Shown in pieces: positions 1 through 11,571 of a stretch of 64,000 nucleotides of DNA. The stretch's first letter is position 1, and each line of letters opens with the position of its first letter. This stretch comes from Megalonaias nervosa (Eukaryota; Mollusca; Bivalvia; Unionida; Unionidae): assembly GCA_016617855.1 (NCBI GenBank), contig JAECUM010016856.1:1-64000 (forward strand), read 5' to 3'. The translations under genes were made by a program, and so were the position numbers. A model generated the notes under the pieces. That model worked only from the letters and a program-made list of their open reading frames with translations. It was not told the origin of the DNA and searched no databases.

Positions 1-1567
1 TATATATATATATGTAAAAATATTTGTAGTTTATCTGAGAAAGTACTGTCGGTAATGAATGTTACGTCACAAATTAAAGAGGACAATCATATGCAATCGA
101 ACTTATGAATAATTATTACTCTAGCTAATTATTAACACAAATATCACATTTACAAATAGGAGAGTTACATCAAAATCAGCAAAAAGAAAAATTATGTAAT
201 ACTCAGAATAATCTTCAATTATTATGTTTTCGAAGGTATTAAACTGAATTGTTCCATTCTTGAAAGTGTTTAATACTTTAGCATATGTAAATGTATGTGT
301 CATGTAAAATTATGTGAAATTCTATATGTTAGTAACACATATTTATGATACATATTTCCAGCTGTAATGTAAGTTTTTGTGTATGTGTATGGGGGTGTAT
401 TATGCTGTATGTATGCATCTATGTATCTGTGTTAGTAGGTATTTAGGTTAGATGTATGAACATTATAGAAAAATCTATATGTATGCGTATATGTACTTTG
501 TAAAATTGTGTACAATTATATGTCACTGTATGATCGCTTGTATATTTGTGTATTATAAATGTGTGTTTTGTTGTTAAGTCCTAAAAAATTATGTTACCGC
601 TGTATGGAGAGATTGAAATAAAAATTCGCTTAATGTGTGTGTAAGAGGGATGCGGGTGGGGATAAGATAAATAAACCCCAAGTCCACTGTTAGATTTTCG
701 ACCGCTAAGCTGGGATCCTCAACACTTACAATATACTGACCACGTGATTTAGGCAATATTTAGGACTCATTTACTTGAACACTCCTCATGATACGAAAAT
801 GATCATTGTAATCTGAATAGGGCTGCTGAATCTCCCAAGTATGTCTACACCTGCACTATTTTACAACAGGACGTAAGATATCTGGGGAGGAAGGGGAGAT
901 AATATTATAACTTGCGCGTGAGTTTAAGTGAGGTAAAGTTGTTTAGTCGCCCTTACTTTCTCCTCGAGGGCAGTCTGAATCCAGTGACACGAGATTGACG
1001 AGACGTATGAAGATTAGTAGTGATGCAATAGATGACCTTAGGGTCCTACTACACTTGGTCTGAGGCCCTGCTCTGTCCACATAGCTCATGCCATCTGCCT
1101 TCACAGTCGTGAGGATGAGGATATCGCAGAAGTTACACTAGTAGTTGCTATTGTAGCACCTTCTGTTTACGGGTGACTCTAAGCATTGCCATTGCAACCA
1201 GTAGTGGAATTCAGCAACACTAAACTGATAGACTTGAATTGGACCGTAATGTCACAAAACGAGTTGTCAGGAAGCTGTCCATTTTACGGGAACAATCTTC
1301 AGATGTAGAGATATGTGAAATATAAAATTGTATTCTTTCTCGCCATCCGTATTATGTGTTTTACATATTGGATGTTCCAGTATTATTCTAAATTTTACAG
1401 ATAGATAGACTTGTCATATAAAGTCATGTTATTAGACAAACTATGGTCTGTTTCCAAGATTGTTGTTTTAAAACTTAACAGACGAATTGAATTCAGTTAA
1501 ATGTTGCTCTCTGATTTTGAAGTTGTGGTTTTGGTTGTAGAGCTTATATCTTCGATGCATTGTATGT
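1..1567. other. intergenic, no gene seen
   Basis: AT-rich sequence starting in a short TA run. The open frames are short and low-complexity, and none resembles a known protein. Nothing else supportable was seen here. Confidence 0.6.
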
Positions 1568-1870
1568 GCGATTTGGATTTTTAATGTAGCTTTAACATTT
1601 TTTCAGTCACATCGCTACGATGTCTGCAGTGTGGCAGTTTATAGTGATGTCTATCACTGGGGCATCATGACGCAGACATGTAGAGTGATGTCCCACCCAG
1701 TCACATTATCTTGACACCAGGCCGACTAATCCTAATAATATCCTCTAAATGCTGTCCGCCTTGCGAGGCAGCTCTTAGTACCATGTTTATTTTCTGTAAG
1801 TCTTTGGTATGACTCGGCTGGGGTTCGAACCCACATCCGATGCGGACGCCTACTAGACCACCGGAGCAGT
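1568..1870 (-). repeat. tRNA-derived SINE, family A, copy 1
   Basis: Same element as at 22859-23171, 53345-53670 and 61507-61834. The tRNA-like head is at the right end, read on the minus strand, with a B-box-like gggttcgaacccacat at about 1821-1836 on the plus strand. The body carries the shared tgtctgcagtgtggcag and cacccagtcacattatc blocks. No clear target-site duplication is visible, so this is probably an old copy. Confidence 0.8.
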
Positions 1871-2926
1871 GTCGTAGGACTTGGTGGGGTTTGTATAACC
1901 TGTGTGCTACTGTTGGTGGTGAATTTGGCTCGGATGATAGTGGTTTACTCATGGTGAGGGACCAAAACTTCGGGACCAAAGGGTCCGCAGCAAACAAGGG
2001 GGTTCTTGAGGAATCCTTTGGCATACTGGAAGGGGCAGACCAAGCCTGCCGGCTCCTTTATCATCCGATGACGGTGGGACTAAAGATACTAAACTTGACG
2101 TAGCTCGCAATTACCATTTTCTGGAATACTCTGTCAAATTAATGGGAACTTTCCATTCTGGAACTTTCTAAGGTCAGAATCAAGAAGGTATCTTTAACTA
2201 AAACTGAAGTAAACATGTTTACAATTAATAATGATCTCAATATTTATTCTATACTCTTAGAGAAATATTCGTGAGGTATTACGTTGTTTACAAACAAAAT
2301 GTCACTGGTCAGGTACACCATTAATTTGATTTTGGACAAAGGTCATATAAAATAATCATTGAGAAAAGCCAAAAAACAATACAAATTAATTATACAATAT
2401 ATTATATGTTTCGTTTTGGAATTTATCAGTTACATTACTTGAGTACAAATCTTATTTTTGTATCCATGCTGCTTGTGGATGAAAAAGTACTTACGTTTGT
2501 AAAAGTTACATACTGTTTACTTTTGGTAAGTAATGTCAACTCGTAGTTGTGTAAATTGATACTTTTATACCCTTGCTGAACGATGCAACACTTTCATTTT
2601 TTTTTTGTTCATTTCTAAATATTGATCATTCATGGCATTAGACCCATAATTCAGTCATATTTGTTTCTAATTTCTGTCCATTAGTTCATGTTCATTACTC
2701 ATTCAAGTTGCATTTTATGAGTCGTTCCAGTTCGGGACAGTATCAGTTTCAATATATCAGTTATTCAACTCAGCACTGCGAACTTTGTTACATCTGTTGT
2801 TAGATAATCTGGGCCCGATTTTTGTTTCAGATTTAACCTTTTTCGTCAATCACATCAATAAACATCTCGTTCACGAAATCGCTCGTAATGTCTTCGCTAT
2901 AATCTAATCCCAGCCCGGATCATCCT
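1871..2926. other. intergenic, no confident gene
   Basis: The first 230 bases after the SINE are less AT-rich than the surroundings and hold an open plus frame to 2103, but I recognise no protein family in it. The rest is AT-rich with no structure I can name. Confidence 0.5.
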
Positions 2927-3093
<167 letters not shown>

Positions 3094-3402
3094 GTGCAAA
3101 TGTGAGGTCACTGAGCGTTTATCAAGGCTCTTTTTATAAGTTTATCATTATATTTTAAATCTATTGAGAGTTTCTCAAGGCTTTGTACAATATCAGCCAA
3201 AATTTCCAAGTCTGTCAGTACTTAATAAACTAATATAAAATCTTAATAGTAAAAGTTTGATATTTATAAAGGACTACGTTGAACCCAGTCTTAATTAACT
3301 TAATTAACTATTATTTCAATTACGTATGTTTGTCCAAATGCACTCATTGAGATATCAAGCCAACAAGTCATTATAGAGAAGTGGTGCAGCAAATGTTATT
3401 CG

Positions 3403-4469
3403 AGTAGCAGGAGGGGGTCGACCGACCCAAAAATTGCATCGACTTTTGTGGTTACCCCCCCCCCAATAAACCCCATTTTCATAATCTGACATGAAAAAAA
3501 GAATGCTAGCTTCAGCCAAGAGATGTTGACTGATTAATTATCTAAAGGCCAATCCGAGGCTTGTAAGATTGTTGAGTTTACCTGTGGCAATGCTGATTTA
3601 TTAATCTGAGCAAAAGAAAATGACTGCCACCAGGTTGATAGATGTTGAATATCTGTTGAATGACTTTCATGGGTAATTGTTATTGGTTTTATTCCCCATT
3701 TGTGTGTGAATCACTAAATGCGAAGCGAAATGTTGGAGATTCAAAGGGCTGTCCAGGCTGAATTTTAATTTTGTAATCAAACATACACCCCCATCCACAA
3801 ATGAGCCCCGGGTGCTATAAAATGAACACCCTTTTTTGGGTTTGGGAGGTGCCCAGTCAAGTGCACCTGGGCTAAGTTTTACAAATTTAGAATTATCCAT
3901 TCAACGATATTTCATCTTTTTCCAATGCATCGCAGGAACCCCCTCCACTTATAAGCAATTTTTTTTTAACGCCGACAATATGTCAGTCGCGTGTTCCTAG
4001 CATCCTAGTAAGTTTTCATAGGTTGGTCGAAAGATTGTCAGTATGCCTTAACCACTAGGTCACTGTCTCTGTTAAGAATATATGGCTTAAATAATTTACA
4101 TGAACTATACCAGCGGTGCTGTTATATCAGTACATTCGCACTTACAGATCAAAATTAGTGTACACGCATTTAACAGAGAATTTATTAAGTATCTGAGGAT
4201 TTTAAATCATTCCTGTTTTATTATCATAACATATATTAATTTTTGCAGAGCGTGTGAAATCCCCTGTGTATTATTAACGATCAATTTGTCGCGGGTATTT
4301 TGGGCTGGCTTGACACGTCATCTGGGCAATGTCTAAATTGTGTGTCGAATTGAAATTCTGGCAATTCGCTGAAGCTGAAAGAATACGTTACTGTTCATAT
4401 TGAAATCTTTTAGGTTGGCTGACTTAGTGATCTGTAACTAAATCGTTGTTGTAATAATAATAATGAGTG
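3403..4469 (+). repeat. left terminal inverted repeat of the provirus
   Basis: Reads as the inverted counterpart of 16943-18028. Matching blocks include cccaaaaattgcatc (3426 onward), caatccgaggcttgtaagat (about 3550), ggctggcttgacacgtca (about 4303) and the inner tail ending aataataatgagtg. The inner limit falls on an ATG at 4463-4465, the counterpart of the start codon of the gene at the right end. Within the arm, 3980-4075 corresponds to a tRNA-like stretch that is clearer in the right arm. Confidence 0.88.
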
Positions 4470-5863
4470 TTTCTCTCGGGCCGACCCTCCAAAAAGTGGC
4501 ATCGGCCGGGGGGAGGGGGGAGGGTGGGGACGACATTTCTACTGGGAAAAAAAATGCACAGCCAGACACGTGACATGGGGATGTGAGTCCAATTCGAATT
4601 CCGGCAATTCAATGTAGCTGAAAAAGATTACCTTAAATTACAAAATATAATGAAATTTTATTTCCTGATTTAGCAACTTTGAATGAGCTAAGTTAGTTAT
4701 ATTGTTTGCGACAAGCTGCACTGAATTTGTATGAGTAAGTAAATATTTTCCAGCAGCTGAGATAGATTTAAATTCTTTTGTTTCTGTCTCTAAATGTATT
4801 GATTTAATCGGTCTCGTTGTATATTTGTGTTTTCCGGTTTTTCCTCGGCTGCTATTCTCGGTTGGTGTACTTGCTTGTAAATTTTCCAGTCTATTATCTG
4901 TTCTATTTCAGTTGATGTGATCGATAACAAAACAATCATCTATCGCCCCATTGAAGCACTCATAAACGAACCTGTGCACAACATGCATTATTTTTTTCTC
5001 CAGGAATTCTAATAGCAATCCCGAGGTAACCCATGGTAGTGACATTGCCAACGAATTATTTTAGACGACAATGTCTTACAACTCCGGCTCTGTTGGCTTC
5101 GTAATTATTGTATACTTGATGAGTCTTGAATTCATCGAGATTAATATTTTCATTAACTTGTTTCATTATATTATTTCACATTGTCAACTACGATATTATT
5201 ATTTTTGATGTATCTGTCGATGTAGTCTGGTGTGTCGTTTTTATTTTAACATTATCATCAGCGTTCATTATCCCAACATATCTTTTCAACGCACGATATT
5301 TTCGTCCGTCACAATCAACACATAATTGTGTTTCCCCTTTCACTCTCACCCCAGATATTAGACACGGGTTTGGCCGGTACTGCCAAGTCTGATATTTATC
5401 ATATGAACACTACAATAATCTCTGGCACACTTTTTGCCACAAGAAGTTCCTGATCCAAGCTTTAGCCACCAGCTATTATGTTTTGCCGCTGGTATAATTT
5501 AGTATCTCATTTTTCATAATTAGGAGAAAGTAATGTTATATTATAGAAAGTATATCATATACTGCAGCAATGACTAATTGTACTGTTAAAAAGCTGTGAA
5601 AACAGTATTTTAGGCTAAGAGGGATAAAACCACCTTTGCCAAGGTCGAAAATTGCACACAAAATTTACGAAATCAGATTAACTAATTATTAACCGCGAGT
5701 GAAATTAAGAGATTATCGGCCATCAAACAAGAGAAGGGCAGAGACAAGTTTTTCGAACGATAACGAAAAAGATTATCGAAGATTGAACCACAACACACTA
5801 CTTGATTTGTCTATGACAGATTACAAGGTGACAAAATTGTCTACTTTTTGAGGTTACAGTTAC
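4470..5863. other. provirus interior without a recognisable gene
   Basis: Begins with a G-rich block (about 4500-4530). At 4563-4640 follows a diverged direct repeat of the inner part of the left arm (about 4312-4390): both share gacacgt, the aattc..aatt..ggcaatt block and gtagctgaaa/gaagctgaaa. An open frame at 5126-5392 encodes a hydrophobic peptide I do not recognise. The rest shows no coding pattern. Confidence 0.55.
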
Positions 5864-8800
5864 ATGAATTTATTAAAATGGCCAAAATATGAGTTTGCGC
5901 AAGATGGCACTGTTCATGTCTGGTCAACATTTGGGACAGACGGCGATGGTATTTTGGTTGACTCCACCATGAACGACAAACGAGCTGCGACTATTATTAA
6001 TGATCTTGCGGATGACAGGAAGTACATAGTTAGAATAAAATGTTTTGTCGAACATGTTATTCAAGATGGTCCAACTTGGATTATTCGCGATAAACGTGAC
6101 CCTGTTAAGGAATCACGGCGACATGACAATGTCGTTACAATAAGTAAAAACTCAAAACCAGGCATGTTTACCGTAATAGACAAACCATACTACAATAACG
6201 CATATCCAGTGTTCGCAGTGGTTTATGCACTATACATTTAAATGATCCTGATATAAATGCTCTTGACGAGTGGTACAAGCGCCAATGCCGCTACCGCGGC
6301 CACTAGTACATTAAAGTGCGTAGCCCAACATGTCAGAGAACATTTTATTAACTCGAGACGTGGAAACGGACTTACAGAATCACGGATAAAAAACATAGCA
6401 AAATGGGAAAATTCTCTTATGAACAGAGTTAAAATAAATGACGTAGCAGTGTTGAAAAAAACATTGAAGTTTCTAGTCGTGGTTAAAACACTAACAAACG
6501 AGATTTTGTATCATTCGGGCAAATACTGTAGTAAGGGCGCACCAATAGTGATTATAGACCATAACAGTCACGCCTGGACTGAATCAGTAACGAAGTTTCC
6601 GCTGGAAAGAACAATACGATTTTATGACGGCGATATTTTCGAGGACATTTACAATATTAGTGCGAGTGACCCTGTATCTGTCTGGCTATTTCACGGTGAA
6701 GATGTAGATACATCCATGGCAGATAAATCTGCTACAAATATATCAACATTTGATCAATTTGTGTTACCGTCTGGCATACTTTATCGGAAGGAATCTCTCC
6801 CACGTGCGATGAAAGAGACTGCGGTAAAATATGATGGGACAGTGATGAATTACTGAGTAACTGTTTTACTGCATCCTCTATTGTGGGTCATATAGCACAA
6901 CTGAAAAATAGTCATGGCGTCCAACACCACAAGAATTTCTCGACGATACATCACGATCTTGTGTCGAGTGTAGACATGGTGGTCTCTGAAATATGGCTAA
7001 TGTCAACTGTATTTTGAACGATTCGGTCATCCAACACACGAGATGACCAGAGTAGCAATAAACGGCAAACTTCCGGCTGACTACGATCTTACTGGACTTG
7101 CCGAGATTGAATCATTCGAGTTCTCAGCGAGTATTCATCCGGTTGTACCTGCCTTGTTCGATCGTCATTTTAATAAACCAGACACAGACATTACTCTCGA
7201 TGAATGTTGCACAAACATTCAACGTGCTTGGGCTCCAATAGTCCGATTACGATATTTGTTAGATAGTGGTATTTTAAGGTCGCTGACTGTAACATCAGCG
7301 ATAATATCGTACAGGCCACAACAATATGTCTGGTTACCAGGCGATGACAAAGAGATCTGCAGAAAAATTATCGGTAAATTAAACAGGAGTCGTCATCGGA
7401 TAATAAACGCCGCTGCACAAGATTAATCATGGACATAGCAGAACTTGATTTCGTGGTCGCAATTACAACGTCGAGAGGAGTATTGATGTCGCGGCAAAGC
7501 GCAATCACAAAAGACGGTACACATATTGGCACGATAAACAGCTACTACGATGGCAACTCGCCTCAGTTTACTTATTTGAGATCTTCGATGCTCGCATATT
7601 CGTCAATAAACCTGTTATCGATCATTAATCGTTTTTCAGCGGATGCTGTTAGAGTCGCCACAAATTTATTTTATATAACTCGATAGAAAATGGATCTTGT
7701 GAGACCATTTATCAACACCGCCCTGCTGTGTACAGACGCTTCGTGTTACGACGGCGTCGATGACGCTAGCTGCTTTACGATGCTAGTTGGGGGTAATTGG
7801 AGAATAAAGAGTGAACACATACGTAATTATTCTGAATCAGCTGATGTTAAACTAGTCGGCGCTCATTACCGAAATGATAAATTATCAGAACCATCATCGT
7901 CACTGTCGGTGAATGATCCAATCATGAGACATAGCACAGTCTGTCTTAATGGTCAAGGTGGTTCTGGTAAAACAACAAGTGCGATAAATTGGTTTAGCAA
8001 CTCAGATATTATTGCGTTAACACCAACTCACCATCTTGCCAGAGAGATGAATCAGCGGGGAGTTAAGTCATGCACGTATCACAGTTTCTTTCAATGGCGT
8101 TGTGATGTGCGGACGCCCGAGCACATGTGACAAAAATATATTCCTAAAATCCTCATCTGGGACGAAATATGCAACGTGTCCAAAGATATTTTAAGAATGT
8201 TTGTCGACTAGCTATCGACAATAAGCACCACATTTATCATGTGTGGCGATCAAGGACAGCCTCCGCCGCTTACAGGAGAATCCCCATATGAATGGTTAAA
8301 ATTACGTTAGCCACTATGAAGAAATATTGTATGACCATCGATCGCGCTATGAACATTACGACAGTTGAAACTGCTAATCAGATTGCAGCCAAAGTTCAGT
8401 GTGAAATAATGCGTACCGTCATTCCAGAGACACTAATGTCTGATTTCTGAAACTCATGGCGACCTAATGATCTGATAGTTGTATCACGAACATATGTCCA
8501 TGATTCCTTTCAATGTAAATTATTTGAGCTTCACAAAGAACAATTTCCAACGCTGCCAGTTCCATACCTTATCGCCCAGCAGATACACATCAATAAAATA
8601 TATTCGCTGACATTCCTGGGACGGATACACAACAGCGACTGGTTCTGAATGATATCGTCGAGGTTCCAGTAGATGCTGTACAGCAGGCTCTGTCACTAAA
8701 CCCATGGATTGATTGAAAATCACCATGGACTCTAGGTTCATTCGTCGCAGGGGCTAACAGTCTCAGATACCAATATGTGGATTGTCGATGATCGCATCGA

Positions 8801-9265
8801 ATGGTCAAATTTAACTTATCTGGCTGTATCGCGAATCACAAAAACATATCAGTTATATAGGGTTGTCTACGTTACGGAGGCGGTAGCGACACCTGTTGTA
8901 TCAACTACACTCACAACCAATGCGGTGAAGAAAAAATTAGCTGGTTATGCGCAAGAAGACAAAAGAAAAACCCAACAAAAACAAAAAATAGCGCCAATTT
9001 GATCTTGATGTTGAATTTATCATGATGCTGAAACAACGACAAAATGATCACTGCTCCGGCTGTAACAAAATAATGCTGTGGCAATATTTTCCCCAAGGAC
9101 TTACGACAATTTACCGTGGACAGTCTCGGCCACACACACGAAAATGTCGCTCTGACATGTCTTGAATGTAACAGTTGTCGAGGACCTTCGAGTGACCTGA
9201 GGCCGAGTCCCTGCAAGCATCTCCGACACCGAATCCAACCTGGTGGTAATTGTGCATTTTCATGA
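5864..9265 (+). pseudogene. PolB-palm / SF1 helicase / HNH nuclease gene, broken
   Basis: A 3.4 kb coding trace, presumably once a single gene of about 1,100 codons, starting at the ATG at 5864. Open segments: 5864-6241, 6257-6856, 7043-7426, 7429-7686 and 7690-8130, then shorter ones to the stop at 9263-9265. By-eye assignments: a palm-like region at 7540-7680, where RSSMLAYSSINLL precedes VRVATNLFY in the place of a PolB motif C; Walker A GQGGSGKTT at 7951-7977; motif Ia ALTPTHHLA at 8014-8040; motif II IWDEIC at 8155-8172; motif III CGDQGQPPP at 8242-8268; motif VI YLAVSRITKTYQLYRV near 8817-8865; and an HNH-type finger at 9040-9180 (C-x2-C, then GHTHENV and LTCLECN). Breaks include stops at 6239, 6854, 7424, 7684, 8128 and 8209 plus several frame changes. 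The helicase call is strong, the HNH call good, and the polymerase call an inference from spacing and the motif C-like segment. Confidence 0.8.
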
Positions 9266-9280
9266 ATTACCTGTAATTGT

Positions 9281-10019
9281 TCACGGACTTTGTTGAGGAG
9301 CTGTTGAATCTAGTATGTAGATTGCAGGCTGGCCAGTAGGTCTTAGCACGTTGGAAATTATATTTGTGACTACAATGAAGACTGGATCTATTGCTCTTGC
9401 TGCACAACCCTCAAGTTCACCAGATTCATATAAATACTTGACTGTCACGATGCTGTCCAGTACTGGTTGTTGTAATTGATTTCCTGGTGATTTTCGTCGG
9501 GGTATGTGTTGTTTTTTCGCAATTTCCTCAATGGGTTTCGTGTTAATTTCACGAGTGACTTCGTTGTTTAACTCCGCAAACACCTGAGGTAGTCTCGCAA
9601 CCTATTCATGAGATCTGTCCTTGCTCACTACTTCCTGGGTGTATTGATGTCCAAACAGTTGCTGTGCAAGTGTTTGATTAAATCATTTAACGATTGCCTG
9701 ATCGCGATGTAACGCGGTGTGTCCACGTCTGATTTTAACGTTATGTTGTTGCATCAGAGTTGTTACTTCACCGAGAAATTCTTTGGCAGAATCAACCTGT
9801 AGCAACTGTGGCCACCGCAGGCCACCACTTTGATAAATTCATTCAAACGCGGCTGAGATTTCAGTTACTGTTTTAGTCCATAGCAGCGGTGCTTGCTTAC
9901 ATCTACTTGCAACGTCTATGACAGTCAACGCGTATTTGTATGTGCGCCGTTTGCGTGATGTGCCAAAACTCAGTTGTTGCTCAGCCTGATAATGAGGTGG
10001 CTCAAATGGGAGAAATTTT
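9281..10019 (-). pseudogene. rve (retroviral-type) integrase of the provirus, broken
   Basis: DDE integrase of the kind Polintons use to insert their DNA. From 10019 down the minus strand one frame runs on apart from three stops (9839-9841, 9683-9685, 9602-9604). First Asp in YALTVIDVASRC, second Asp in LLQVDSAKEF. The Glu of the third motif should sit before FNQTL, but there the frame reads Lys then stop. Downstream are the family's GHQYTQEV and ARLPQVFAELNNEVTR segments, then a chromo-like tail with VKYLYESGELEG and DPVFIV. The N-terminal zinc-binding part is absent: the frame fails just above 10019. The gene ends 16 bases from the convergent helicase gene. It is dead as an enzyme, by both the stops and the missing Glu. 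Confidence 0.9.
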
Positions 10020-10081
10020 ATTTAGTAGCGCCATCTGTTGATGACCAACGATAGTATAATGTTCTTAAGGAATTTAATTAA

Positions 10082-10204
10082 AACTCAGCGGCTGAAGATG
10101 ATGTTATTAAATTTATCACTGACATCGATGATGCGCCGTCCGTCGAAGATCTTAACGGGGATATCAACAATCTAGTGGTTTGCGATGATATCATACTTGA
10201 CTAA
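10082..10204 (+). pseudogene. short acidic coding trace, unknown
   Basis: Forty codons open from just after a stop at 10079 to TAA at 10202-10204. The frame is acidic and codon-like (for example DIDDAPSVEDLNGD, ending DDIILD) and has no start codon of its own. It lies next to the truncated 5' end of the integrase on the other strand, so it may be the tail of a lost gene. I do not recognise it. Confidence 0.35.
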
Positions 10205-10477
10205 AACAGATGTCATCTACCTTACATACCGGTACACTCGGATTCCCAAAGTGATCGGTGATAACTAATTTTTTTTTTTAACGGTGTTGATACACACAAG
10301 ATGCAAAATATTCATCAGACTTGATATCCCAGCAACAGGGACATAAATAAAAACTTCTTTGCACATGCTCTAAAAACCCCGCAAGGATCTATCACGATAA
10401 GTTTACACTATCAAGCAACACGTTATCGAATTGGTCTTGCCAAAATCTTGTATTAAAGAAATACATTATACTGAATA

Positions 10478-10793
10478 ATGAACAAGGACAATATTAACGA
10501 GACTATCTCTGAGATAGAGCAACTAGAGCAAGATGGTCTCGCGGTTCAACTTGATGTTGAAAAAAAAATCAACGATGATTTTGAGATGATAGAGCAGCAA
10601 CGGGAAGAGGGTAGATATACACTAGCAGAAGAGTATAGATTTATCAAATTACTCCAACGCGAAATGGAATTGTCATCGGCGGATTTACACAAACGACATG
10701 AGATAGCTAAATAAATTTGTTCCACTTGCAAGCGCCATTGAGGAAATACGATCAGAGTTGTCTCGACAAAATGTGAAACTCGAGCAGCTGTAA
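10478..10793 (+). pseudogene. small coiled-coil protein gene, frameshifted
   Basis: The ATG at 10478 opens a 78-codon frame to 10714, rich in Glu, Gln, Leu and Ile with heptad-like spacing (ISEIEQLEQDG, KLLQREMELSSADL). After the stop, another frame continues the same character (SAIEEIRSELSRQN) to a stop near 10793, so one indel near 10710 probably split a gene of about 105 codons. Predicted: an alpha-helical, coiled-coil, soluble protein. Function unknown; Polinton-like elements often carry such small accessory genes. Confidence 0.5.
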
Positions 10794-11031
10794 GTGCGCG
10801 TGCTAGACAGCTAAAAAAAACTTGAGCTGGAATCCGTTAGGATTCCTGAGTTCACCAAGATGGAATGGAAACGTTACCAATAAAAACAAATGTAACGTCA
10901 AAAAGTATGTTAAATTTTTTTTGTTAATTTTTTTGGTCAGGGTGGGTCGGCCATTTCACGGCGGACCATTTTATGATTTATCACGCACATACAAACTTAA
11001 AGTTAATTTATGACTACGCGTGTCCAATAAA

Positions 11032-11560
11032 TTACCGCCTTGGTCCGTTAGACGAAAACGGATTACGACATTGTACATAAACAGGATTTACTGGCACCGT
11101 TATGTGATTGTTATATTCAGATCTGAATATGGCCAATCCATGCTTGATTGTTATTAACGAGGTCCTTATCACCATGTCGTTGTTGTCCACGTATTTCTTC
11201 ATTGCAGCCTCATTGTCCGATTCTGGTTCTCTCAAGTTAGCGATTCTATTTCCGCTCATGTTGAGTTCACCAGTCATTGTATCGCCAGCTTTAGCCACAC
11301 GTTTAAAGATCTCTCCTATAGTCCCTCCGAATGATACACTTGAGGTTTTAATTTTTCCAATATCAGTAAATACTACGATGCTATCGTTGTTCGCGCCTGA
11401 GACTCGCAAAATAATATCGACCCATTTGATATTGCTCGTCTTTAGCTGCCAGTGTTGATCCTGAAATACAACAACCTCATTCGGATAATCTCGGCGAGAT
11501 TAAAAAAAAAATCAGCAAGTTCATCTCGTGTTGCATGAGCTGACAGATGAACATCACCCT
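11032..11560 (-). pseudogene. tail-fibre-like protein of the provirus
   Basis: The minus frame 11409-11032 is open, and a related coding trace extends up to about 11560 with one frame change at a T run near 11500. Its centre, AGDTMTGELNMSGNRIANL followed by PESDNEAAMKKYVDNN, is the motif that recurs in bacteriophage tail fibres and other trimeric adhesins, where it starts a beta-structured trimeric shaft or anchor. It lies immediately downstream of the protease, among virion genes, so a surface fibre or attachment role is the likeliest inference. The C-terminal third has no match I recognise. Confidence 0.6.
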
Positions 11561-11571
11561 AGGCCCTGCTT

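Noticed and set aside
1840..2103. Possible gene fragment next to a SINE
   Set aside because: The first part translates the SINE head; the rest matches nothing I know.
5126..5392. Membrane protein gene
   Set aside because: The 88-codon frame is hydrophobic only because the DNA is T-rich; no family likeness.
11032..11560. Bacteriophage contamination, from the tail-fibre motif
   Set aside because: It lies inside a eukaryotic element between matched arms and beside an adenain-like protease.
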